From Akkermansiaceae bacterium (GTDB lineage: Bacteria > Verrucomicrobiota > Verrucomicrobiia > Verrucomicrobiales > Akkermansiaceae): 6,905 bases of DNA. Shown here one piece after another: positions 1 to 6,500 of the stretch (the stretch's first letter is position 1; the number at the start of each line of letters is the position of its first letter). The stretch lies in assembly GCA_028293225.1 (NCBI GenBank), contig JAQGPE010000021.1:1-6905 (forward strand). Direction: 5' to 3'. The position numbers and the translations under genes were made by a program. Below the pieces are notes generated by a model that was given only the letters and a program-made list of their open reading frames with translations, had not been told where the DNA came from and ran no database searches.

Positions 1-75
1 GAACAGCTCCACGAAAGAGACCTTCTCCGAGGCCTCGCCCTCTCTTACCCGCAACATCGGCGCCCGTTCGCTCAT
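1..75 (-). CDS. N-terminal fragment of a probable LtrA-family membrane protein (runs off left edge)
   Basis: Reading the minus strand from an ATG at 75-73 gives 25 uninterrupted codons to the window edge, starting MSERAPMLRVREG and ending EKVSFVELF. In the low-temperature-requirement A (LtrA) family, a short charged N-terminal tail leads into a conserved first segment of the form 'V(S/T)F-ELFFDLVFV', and this fragment stops exactly where that segment would begin. The family consists of multi-pass inner-membrane proteins of poorly known function; the name comes from a Listeria cold-growth phenotype. The gene is divergent from the AEC transporter. A purine-rich stretch (GGGACTGGGG on the minus strand) lies just upstream of the ATG and could serve as ribosome binding site. 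A second in-frame ATG occurs at residue 7. Only 25 residues are visible, so the family call is tentative; it depends mostly on the VSFVELF ending. Confidence 0.55.
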   Translation of the reverse strand, partial: MSERAPMLRVREGEASEKVSFVELF

Positions 76-167
76 GAAACCCCAGTCCCACCAGATTTGC
101 GCCGTCCTGGCGAGAACTGAAGCGGGAAGGGGCTTGCCGCGAAGGAGTCGCTGGAAATGCTGCGCAG
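76..167. promoter_or_regulatory. Divergent intergenic spacer between LtrA-like gene and AEC transporter
   Basis: These 92 bases separate two divergently read genes, so promoters for both should lie here or just inside the neighbouring coding ends. I see no convincing -35/-10 pair in either direction. An AAGGAG stretch at 142-147 resembles a Shine-Dalgarno sequence but lies about 20 bases before the GTG used by the transporter, which is longer than usual. The assignment as a regulatory region rests on gene orientation, not on a recognised motif. Confidence 0.35.
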
Positions 168-1121
168 GTGGATTCCTTCAAATCGGTTCTCGCCGCCGTC
201 ATTCCGGTCTACCTGCTCATCATCGCAGGAGCCGCGCTGCGGAAATTGAAGGTGCTGCGGCTGGAGCAGGAGGAACCGATCTTCCGGCTGGTCTTCTCGG
301 TTCTCAACCCCTGCCTGATTCTGGATCGCATCCTCGGGGCCAGCGGCGTGCGGAGCCTTTCCACCGTGACGTGGGGGATCGGGATCGGCTTTGCGCTCAC
401 GGTCGTCAGCTACGGCCTCACCTGGATCGCCGCAGGCTGGATCGGCCTCGCCCAGGGGCAGGGGAGGCGGACCTTCACCCTCAGCGCCGGGGTGCAGAAT
501 TTCGGCTACACCGCCATTCCAGTCGTGGAGCAGCTCTGGAAATCGGCGACGCCGATGCTGTTCGTTCACAACCTCGGCGTGGAGCTCTCGATCTGGTCGG
601 TCGGCGCGATGTTGATGACCGGCGAGAAGAAGATCCAGTGGAAGCGGCTCATCAACGGGCCGGTGATCTCCGTCGTCCTGGGGCTCGTGATGGTCGGGAC
701 CGGCCTGGACCGCTTCCTGGCCTCCGATCCGGCCAGTCCGAATCCTTTCCGGACGATTATGACACAACTTGGGAGTGGCGCATTTCCCATAGCGATCCTG
801 CTGACCGGTGCGGTGATGGTGGACATGATCGGCAAGGACCGGCCCTCCTGGAAGGTGACTTTGTCCGGATGTGGGATGCGTTTGATCGTGCTACCCGCCT
901 TTTTGCTCACCGCGGCCAAGTTCCTGCCTATCCCTTTGGATCTCAAACAGGTTTTAGTGGTTCAAGCCGCGATGCCCGCGGCCATGACCCCCATCATGAT
1001 GGCGCGCCTTTACGGCGGAGTCCCCGGCATCGCGGTCCAGATTGTGCTGACTACCACTGCCTTAAGCCTGCTTTCGCTTCCTGTCGTAATCGTCTTAGGA
1101 CGCTCCTGGCTCGGGCTTTAG
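168..1121 (+). CDS. AEC-family transporter (auxin efflux carrier / malate permease type)
   Basis: A 317-residue, very hydrophobic protein that matches the AEC family (PF03547), inner-membrane carriers of about 300-320 residues usually annotated as malate, malonate or other organic-acid permeases. Visible family features are an N-terminal membrane segment (about residues 7-24), the NPCLIL helix break around residues 47-52, the NFGYTAIPVV motif at 111-120 in the middle of the first helix bundle, and the C-terminal bundle signature QAAMPAAMTPIMMARLYGG at 266-284. Roughly ten hydrophobic segments are arranged in two halves of five, separated by a charged loop near 152-162. The start is GTG at 168: an ATG at 157 is out of frame, and the frame has no ATG or GTG further upstream before the stop at 75-77. 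It precedes the IclR regulator by 70 bases on the same strand and could be co-transcribed with it or controlled by it. The substrate cannot be read from the sequence. Family call secure, start moderately so. Confidence 0.88.
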   Translation: MDSFKSVLAAVIPVYLLIIAGAALRKLKVLRLEQEEPIFRLVFSVLNPCLILDRILGASGVRSLSTVTWGIGIGFALTVVSYGLTWIAAGWIGLAQGQGRRTFTLSAGVQNFGYTAIPVVEQLWKSATPMLFVHNLGVELSIWSVGAMLMTGEKKIQWKRLINGPVISVVLGLVMVGTGLDRFLASDPASPNPFRTIMTQLGSGAFPIAILLTGAVMVDMIGKDRPSWKVTLSGCGMRLIVLPAFLLTAAKFLPIPLDLKQVLVVQAAMPAAMTPIMMARLYGGVPGIAVQIVLTTTALSLLSLPVVIVLGRSWLGL

Positions 1122-1140
1122 TGCTGACAGGCGGGGAAAT

Positions 1141-1170
1141 TTGAAAGAGGCTCTCGCGTTACCCTGTATC
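1141..1170 (+). promoter_or_regulatory. Weak candidate sigma-70-type promoter upstream of the IclR gene
   Basis: TTGAAA at 1141-1146 matches the -35 consensus at five of six positions. It is followed after 18 bases by TGTATC at 1165-1170, which matches the -10 consensus at only three of six. It sits in the short, comparatively AT-rich gap between the transporter and the regulator, where a promoter for the downstream unit is expected. If real, transcription would begin a few bases past 1175, so translation from the TTG at 1141 would be impossible, favouring the later ATG or GTG starts. One weak match in a single sequence is poor evidence. Confidence 0.25.
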
Positions 1171-1191
1171 CAAAAAACAAATCAGTTCTAC

Positions 1192-2010
1192 ATGACAAAC
1201 GAAACCGAATGGGAGTCTTCGGAAGTGAACCCGAAAGCCCGCTATATCGTCCCCAATCTTGACCGTGCACTCGCCATGCTGGAGCTCCTCAGCACCCGGC
1301 CGGATGGTTTGAACGTCAGCGATTTGGGTGTGGAGTTGAAGATCCCGAAGAACAGCGCGTTCCGCATCGCCGTGACGATGGAAAACCGTGGCTTCCTCGA
1401 GAAAGTCGGCTCCTCGAAGCGCTACCGTCTGACCCCGCGCCTGCTGGTTTTGGGTGCGGTATCCGTCACCGATCCGAACTTCTTCGAGAAATCGATCGAC
1501 GTGATGCGCCGCCTCCGCGACTTGACCGGCGAAACCGCCCTGATCGGCACCCTCGCGGGCGACGAAGGCGTGGTTCTCGACCAGGCGCTCGGCAACCATC
1601 CGTTCAAATTCTCCGTCGATGCCGGCACCCGCTTCCCGCTGCACACCGCCGCTCCGGGTAAGGCCATGCTCGCCGTCCTGCCGGAAGAAGAGCGCAAGGT
1701 CCGCCTGTCCCGCATGAAGCTCGGCCGCTTCACGCCGAACACCATCACTGACAAAACGAAGTTCCTCGCCCACCTCAAGGAGGTCGGCAAACGGGGCTAC
1801 GGTTTCGATTTGAATGAAGAAATGGAAGGTCAGACCTGTATTGGTGCTGCAGTTCGAAGCGCCACCGGCGGTCTGATCGGCGCCATCTGGATCACTGCTC
1901 CGACGCAGCGGATCCCCGATGGCCAATTGGACACGCTCGGAGCCCTGGTGAAAGCTCATGCCGATGAGATTTCATCCCGCTTCGGCGCGGTCCTGACCTC
2001 GTTTGAATGA
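1192..2010 (+). CDS. IclR-family transcriptional regulator
   Basis: A 272-residue protein (from the ATG at 1192) with the two-domain IclR layout. The N-terminal winged helix-turn-helix spans residues about 18-82: RALAMLELL forms helix 1, NVSDLGVELKIPKNSAFRIA (41-60) the helix-turn-helix, and GFLEKVGSSKRYRL (68-80) the wing. The C-terminal effector domain (about 96-265) carries the family signatures GTRFPLHTAAPGKAMLA (145-161) and RGYGFDLNEEMEGQTCIGAAV (201-221, here split: RGYGFDLNEE then MEGQTCIGAAV). IclR proteins are cytoplasmic dimers or tetramers that repress or activate nearby catabolic genes in response to small carboxylates, sugar acids or aromatic compounds. Start choice: the frame extends up to TTG 1141, but the extra 17 residues look unlike a family N-terminus. 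GTG 1225, preceded by GGGAG nine bases upstream, is a serious alternative giving 261 residues. The stop codon overlaps the next start by four bases, which ties this regulator to the downstream cytochrome gene. The ligand is unknown. Confidence 0.9.
   Translation: MTNETEWESSEVNPKARYIVPNLDRALAMLELLSTRPDGLNVSDLGVELKIPKNSAFRIAVTMENRGFLEKVGSSKRYRLTPRLLVLGAVSVTDPNFFEKSIDVMRRLRDLTGETALIGTLAGDEGVVLDQALGNHPFKFSVDAGTRFPLHTAAPGKAMLAVLPEEERKVRLSRMKLGRFTPNTITDKTKFLAHLKEVGKRGYGFDLNEEMEGQTCIGAAVRSATGGLIGAIWITAPTQRIPDGQLDTLGALVKAHADEISSRFGAVLTSFE
2007..2010 (+). other. ATGA stop/start overlap (likely translational coupling)
   Basis: The bases ATGA hold both the ATG of the DUF1549/1553 gene (2007-2009) and the TGA of the IclR gene (2008-2010). 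No Shine-Dalgarno-like sequence stands before this ATG (the preceding bases are CTGACCTCGTTTGA), so initiation probably relies on ribosomes finishing the regulator and re-initiating. This is the strongest evidence in the window that the regulator and the secreted cytochrome share an mRNA. Confidence 0.8.
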
Positions 2011-4958
2011 AATTTGCCGCCGCCATCGCTTTCGCCAGCCTCATCCCCCCCGCGCTTGCGGAAACCGACGGGGTGCAGTTCTTCCGGGACGAGGTTAAAC
2101 CGATTCTTGAGCAAAACTGCTTCAAATGCCATGGCGGCAACGACGAAAAAGGTCACCCGAAAATCAAGGGTGAACTCCAGCTCATCAGTCGCAAAGGACT
2201 GATGAAAGGTGGCAACCACGGGCCGGCCTTCAACGAGGCCGAGCCCGGGGCCAGCGTCATCCTGAACGCCCTGTCCTACGCCAACCACGATCTGCAAATG
2301 CCGCCCAGCGGCAAGCTGCCGGAAGACCAGCTCGGCAAGATCCACAAGTGGCTGGACATGGGCGCTCCCTGGACGCCGGAAGACGCCGACCGCCTCGTGG
2401 AAGTTCACGACGCCTCGGCCGGAACCACCGCCGTCAATGACAAGACCAGGGCCTACTGGTCCTACCGGCCGATGGAGCGTTACACGCCTCCCGCGGTGAA
2501 GGACCCCGCGTGGGCGGTCAATCCGATCGATGCCTTCCTGCGCGCCGGCATGGAGAAGAAGGGCGTCACCCCGGCGCCGCCGGCGCCACGGGCGGCCCTG
2601 CTCCGCCGCGTGAGCTACGATCTCACCGGCCTGCCCCCCACGCTGGAGGAAATCCAGGCTTTCGAAGCCGACACCGCTCCCGACGCCTGGGACAAGCAGG
2701 TCGAACGCCTGCTGGCCTCGCCCGCCTATGGCGAAAAGTGGGCCCGCCACTGGCTCGACATCGTCCGCTACGCCGAATCGAACGGCTTCGAGCGCGACAA
2801 CGACAAGCCCTTTGTCTGGCGCTACCGCGACTACGCCATCAAGTCCTTCAACGACGACAAGCCTTACGACCGCTTCGTGATGGAGCAGATCGCCGGGGAC
2901 GAGCTTCCCGATAAGAACGCCGAAACGGAGATCGCCACCGGCATCTTCCGCCTCATGGCCTGGGATGATGAACCCGCCGACCGCGAGCAGCATTTCTACG
3001 ATGTCCTGGACGATAACGTCCGCACCGTCACCGAAGGCTTTCTCGGCATGACCGCCGGCTGCGCCCGCTGCCACGACCACAAGGGCGACCCGATCCCGCA
3101 GAAGGACTACTACAAGTTCGTCTCCTTCTTCCGTGGCATCGAGCCGATGGGCCGGGCCGGCCGCCAGACGATGTTTCTGCCGACGCCGGAGGTGAAGACC
3201 ACCGATCCGACCCAGATCGCGGAACTGGCCGAGGAGGAAGTGCGGATCCGCGAGTATCTCAAGGAAGTCGAAACGGAAGCCGTCGAAACGATCCGGCAGA
3301 AGCAGCCCGACGTCGCCGCTCGCCTGAGTGACAGCCCCGGGATGGAGCACTGGCTGGTGACCGACGCCCGCCTGCGCCCGACCAACTGGTTCTACACCCT
3401 CACCAAACCGCCCGAGGACTGGTCGGCTGTCAATTTCCGCGCTGAACACGCCAACTGGCTGGAGGGCCAGGCCGGCTTCGGCACCGCGGCCCCGGGCGTG
3501 CAAGCCCGCACGGTCTGGACCTCGTCCGACATCTGGCTGCAGACCACCTTCGGCTTGCAGGACATGCCAAAGGCGGTTCTGCTCCACCTCTATCACGACG
3601 AGGACATCGAGATCTTCCTCAACGGCCAGCCGGTCCTGCAGCGCTCCGGCTTCAACTGCGACTACGAGAAAATTTCGGCCTCGCCGGAATTCATGGCCGC
3701 GCTTCAGACCGGCCGGAATGTCCTGGCCGTTCACGTCACCCAGAAAGACGGCGGACAGTTCTTCGACATGGGCCTGGAGATCGACGCGGTCACGCCGTCG
3801 TTCCTGGTCCTGCAGCCGGAGTTCGCCGCGGTTTCCGATGCCGAACGCCAGCGCTACCGCAATGGCCTGGCCCGGCTTACCGAGATCGACGAGCGCAAAA
3901 GGACCCCCGGCATCGAGGCCCTCGTCATCACGGAAACCGGCCCGGTTCCGCCACCGACCTTCATCAACATCCGCGGCAGCGCCCACGCCCTCGGCGAGGA
4001 AGTGCACCCCGGCTTCCCCGCGATCTTCGGCGGCCAGGACGCCGTGATCCCCGAGCCGCTGCCGGGCGCCACCACCAGCGGCCGCCGCCTCGCCCTGGCG
4101 AAATGGATCGCCTCACCGGACAATCCCCGCACCGCCCGCGTGATGATGAACCGCATCTGGGAACATCACTTCGGCCGTGGCATCGCCCCTTCACCGAATG
4201 ATTTCGGCTACCTCGGGATCCCGGCCACCCATCCGGAACTGCTCGACTGGCTGGCCACTGAGTTCATCCGCCAAGGCTGGAGCATCAAGGCCATGCACCG
4301 CCTGATCCTGCACTCGAAGGCCTACCTGACCTCGATCGACGAAAGCGACGAAGGCCATGCCAAGGACCCCGGCAACGATCTCTTCCACCGCTTCAACCCG
4401 CGCCGCATCACCGCCGAGGAACTGCGCGACTCGATCCTCTCTTCCACCGGCGAGCTCAACCGCCAGATGGGCGGCCCCAGCGTCTACATCACCATGCCAC
4501 CGGAAATCCTGGCAACCTCCTCGACCAAGGGCGCGAAGTGGGGCGAAAGCACGCCGGAGCAGGCCGCGCGCCGCAGCGTCTACGTGAAGACCAAGCGCTC
4601 GCTTCAGATCCCGCTCTTCACGGACTTCGACGCCGCCGACACCGATAATACCTGCCCGGTCCGCTTCACCACCACCGTGCCGACCCAGGCGCTGGCGATG
4701 ATGAACAGCGCCTTTATTCACGAGGAGGCAGCCAAGCTCGCCGAGCGCCTGAAGACCGACCGCCCCGGCGACCTGCAGGCGCAGATCCGGCGCTCCTTCG
4801 AGCTGGTGCTCTCCCGCGAGCCGAACGAGCTCGAGATCGTGAAATCGCTCGGCTTCATCGGCAAGATGAAGACCGAACACCATCTCGACGCCGACACCGC
4901 GCTGCAGCGCTTCTGTGTCGCGATCTACAGCTTCAACGAATTCTTCTATCTCGACTGA
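2007..4958 (+). CDS. Secreted PSCyt1/DUF1549/DUF1553 cytochrome-type protein with an inserted beta-sandwich module
   Basis: A 983-residue exported protein of the PVC-type family often called PSD1 or planctomycete cytochrome c-like; its biochemical function is not established. In order: a short Sec signal peptide (residues 1-18, likely cut after PPALA); a PSCyt1 domain (about 22-125) with the heme c motif C38-F-K-C41-H42 and a candidate distal ligand Met98 in LQMPP; DUF1549 (about 170-378), which includes [15 protein letters not shown] and [16 protein letters not shown]; a second CxxCH motif (C352, C355, H356) in the family's [15 protein letters not shown] segment; a Glu-rich helical stretch (about 402-432); a beta-rich insert (about 480-596) that looks like a jelly-roll module; and DUF1553 (about 690-965) with [31 protein letters not shown] and [17 protein letters not shown]. 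Length is within the family's usual range. The gene is coupled to the IclR gene by a four-base overlap and followed after 39 bases by DUF1501, its usual partner. No frameshift or missing block is seen. Product probably periplasmic or surface-exposed. Confidence 0.93.
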   Translation: MKFAAAIAFASLIPPALAETDGVQFFRDEVKPILEQNCFKCHGGNDEKGHPKIKGELQLISRKGLMKGGNHGPAFNEAEPGASVILNALSYANHDLQMPPSGKLPEDQLGKIHKWLDMGAPWTPEDADRLVEVHDASAGTTAVNDKTRAYWSYRPMERYTPPAVKDPAWAVNPIDAFLRAGMEKKGVTPAPPAPRAALLRRVSYDLTGLPPTLEEIQAFEADTAPDAWDKQVERLLASPAYGEKWARHWLDIVRYAESNGFERDNDKPFVWRYRDYAIKSFNDDKPYDRFVMEQIAGDELPDKNAETEIATGIFRLMAWDDEPADREQHFYDVLDDNVRTVTEGFLGMTAGCARCHDHKGDPIPQKDYYKFVSFFRGIEPMGRAGRQTMFLPTPEVKTTDPTQIAELAEEEVRIREYLKEVETEAVETIRQKQPDVAARLSDSPGMEHWLVTDARLRPTNWFYTLTKPPEDWSAVNFRAEHANWLEGQAGFGTAAPGVQARTVWTSSDIWLQTTFGLQDMPKAVLLHLYHDEDIEIFLNGQPVLQRSGFNCDYEKISASPEFMAALQTGRNVLAVHVTQKDGGQFFDMGLEIDAVTPSFLVLQPEFAAVSDAERQRYRNGLARLTEIDERKRTPGIEALVITETGPVPPPTFINIRGSAHALGEEVHPGFPAIFGGQDAVIPEPLPGATTSGRRLALAKWIASPDNPRTARVMMNRIWEHHFGRGIAPSPNDFGYLGIPATHPELLDWLATEFIRQGWSIKAMHRLILHSKAYLTSIDESDEGHAKDPGNDLFHRFNPRRITAEELRDSILSSTGELNRQMGGPSVYITMPPEILATSSTKGAKWGESTPEQAARRSVYVKTKRSLQIPLFTDFDAADTDNTCPVRFTTTVPTQALAMMNSAFIHEEAAKLAERLKTDRPGDLQAQIRRSFELVLSREPNELEIVKSLGFIGKMKTEHHLDADTALQRFCVAIYSFNEFFYLD

Positions 4959-4997
4959 ACCGTCTCCGGATCACTCAACCGAAGCCCGATCATCACC

Positions 4998-6458
4998 ATG
5001 ATTCTTCAACCTGCCCCCATGGGCAACTTCTGCGGCCGGGTCCGCCGCCGCGATTTCCTCCACCAGATCGGTGGCGGCTTCACGTCGCTGGCGCTCGCCG
5101 GGATGATGGCGAAAGACGGCGTCTTCGCCAGCGAGGCACCTGCCTACGAGAACCCGCTCGCCCCGAAGCAGCCGCAGATCCCGGCCAAGGCGAAGTCGGT
5201 GATCTTCCTGTTCATGTATGGCGGCCCCAGCCACGTCGATACCTTCGACTACAAGCCGAACCTCTACGCCCTCGATGGCAAGAGCGTGCCGCTGAAGACC
5301 TTCGGCCGCGGCGGCAAGAAGAACGAGGGCCGGGTGGTCGGTCCGAAGTGGAAGTTCCAGCAGAAAGGCCAGTGCGGCAAATGGGTCTCGGAGCTCTTTC
5401 CGAACATCGGCGAGTGCGTCGACGACATTTCCTTCGTCCACTCCATGACCGCCGACTCGCCGATCCACGGTTCGGCGATGCTGATGATGAACAGCGGCTC
5501 ACTCCAGAGCGGCAAGCCTTCGCTCGGTTCCTGGCTCAACTACGGCCTGGGATCTCTGAATGAGAACCTGCCCGGCTACGTCGTCATGCTCGACAAGACC
5601 GGCGGCCCGATTTCCGGCGCCAAGAACTGGAGTTCCGGCTACATGCCCGCCAGCTACCAGGGCGTCGTGTTCCGCTCCAAAGGCAGCCCGATTCTGAACC
5701 TCGCCAACCGTCCCGGCATGGACCGCCTGCAGCAGCGCTCGTTGCTCGATTTCGTCGGCGACATCAACCAGCAGCATCTCAAGGGCCGCGAGCACAACTC
5801 GGATCTCTCCGCGCGCATCGCCTCCTACGAGCTGGCCTTCCGCATGCAGGCCACCGCGCCGGAAGCGATCGACGTCGATGACGAGCCCGACCACATCAAG
5901 ACGCTCTACGGCATGGACGGCACCCGCACCGATGACTTCGCGCGGAAATGCATCCTGGCCCGCCGCATGGTCGAGCGCGGCACCCGCTTCATCCAGATCT
6001 ACTCCGGTGGCGCCCACAACGACGACAACTGGGACGCCCACGGCGATCTGGTCAAGAATCACAGCTTCCACGCCGGCAACACCGACAAGCCGGTCGCAGG
6101 CCTGTTGAAGGACCTCAAACAGCGCGGCCTGCTCGATGAAACCCTGGTGATCTGGGGTGGCGAGTTCGGCCGCCAGCCCACCGCTGAATACGCGGAAGGC
6201 ACCGGCCGCGACCACAACGCCTACGGCTTCACCATGTGGATGGCCGGCGGAGGCATCAAGGGAGGCGTGAGCGTCGGCGAGACCGACGAGCTGGGCGCGT
6301 TCGCCGTCACCGACCGCTTCCACGTCAAGAACCTTCACGCCACCGCCCTGCATCTGATGGGGCTCGACCCCGACAAGCTGGCCTACTTCTACAACGGGCT
6401 CGACCAGAAGCTCGTGGGCGTCGAGGGTGCCGAGCCGATCCACCAGATCATCGCGTGA
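4998..6458 (+). CDS. DUF1501 protein, Tat-exported, alkaline-phosphatase/sulfatase-like fold
   Basis: A 486-residue protein of the DUF1501 family (PF07394), which belongs to the alkaline phosphatase-like superfamily. It begins with a twin-arginine signal: R16-R17-R18-D-F-L followed by a moderately hydrophobic stretch and a small-residue region near FASEA (about 43-47), so it is probably exported folded. Family landmarks are FLFMYGGPSHVDTFDYKP (70-87), which should supply the first metal-site aspartates; SPIHGSAMLMMNSGS (154-168); SLGSWLNYGLGS (175-186); WDAHGD (345-350); WGGEFGR (386-392); and GRDHN (403-407), probably the second half of the metal site. The C/S-x-P-x-R sequence of formylglycine sulfatases is not seen at the expected place, so sulfatase activity should not be assumed. 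An in-frame ATG at residue 8 is an alternative start, but neither has a clear Shine-Dalgarno sequence. It follows the DUF1549/1553 gene by 39 bases with no terminator, and the two families are commonly neighbours in PVC genomes. Substrate unknown. Confidence 0.93.
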   Translation: MILQPAPMGNFCGRVRRRDFLHQIGGGFTSLALAGMMAKDGVFASEAPAYENPLAPKQPQIPAKAKSVIFLFMYGGPSHVDTFDYKPNLYALDGKSVPLKTFGRGGKKNEGRVVGPKWKFQQKGQCGKWVSELFPNIGECVDDISFVHSMTADSPIHGSAMLMMNSGSLQSGKPSLGSWLNYGLGSLNENLPGYVVMLDKTGGPISGAKNWSSGYMPASYQGVVFRSKGSPILNLANRPGMDRLQQRSLLDFVGDINQQHLKGREHNSDLSARIASYELAFRMQATAPEAIDVDDEPDHIKTLYGMDGTRTDDFARKCILARRMVERGTRFIQIYSGGAHNDDNWDAHGDLVKNHSFHAGNTDKPVAGLLKDLKQRGLLDETLVIWGGEFGRQPTAEYAEGTGRDHNAYGFTMWMAGGGIKGGVSVGETDELGAFAVTDRFHVKNLHATALHLMGLDPDKLAYFYNGLDQKLVGVEGAEPIHQIIA

Positions 6459-6500
6459 ACCGATTCGATCTCTCCCTCTCCATCCCCCGGGATCTCGTCC

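Noticed and set aside
72..767. Minus-strand open frame opposite the transporter
   Set aside because: Pro/Asp/Arg-rich translation without domains, fully inside the transporter gene; also incompatible with the LtrA-like start used at 75.
74..1144. A 356-codon plus-strand frame overlapping the AEC transporter
   Set aside because: Its product is Arg/Gly-rich and lacks hydrophobic segments, whereas the frame from 168 gives a textbook ten-segment carrier. Its ATG lies over the start of the divergent minus-strand gene.
1956..4007. A 683-codon open frame on the minus strand opposite the cytochrome gene
   Set aside because: It mirrors the codon-position GC bias of the real gene. Its translation is low-complexity, rich in Gly, Arg, Val and Asp, with no recognisable domain, while the plus-strand frame is a full family match.
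4959..4997. Possible terminator or promoter between the DUF1549/1553 and DUF1501 genes
   Set aside because: No stem-loop with a T-run and no -35/-10 pair is visible in these 39 bases; a simple operon spacer is the better reading.
4998..6458. Annotation of the DUF1501 gene as a sulfatase
   Set aside because: The superfamily relationship is plausible, but the formylglycine signature C/S-x-P-x-R is not present, so a specific sulfatase name would be unsupported.
6459..6500. Pyrimidine-rich spacer with a CCCGGG palindrome before the propeller gene
   Set aside because: The palindrome is only six bases and has no T-run, so it is not a credible terminator or operator.
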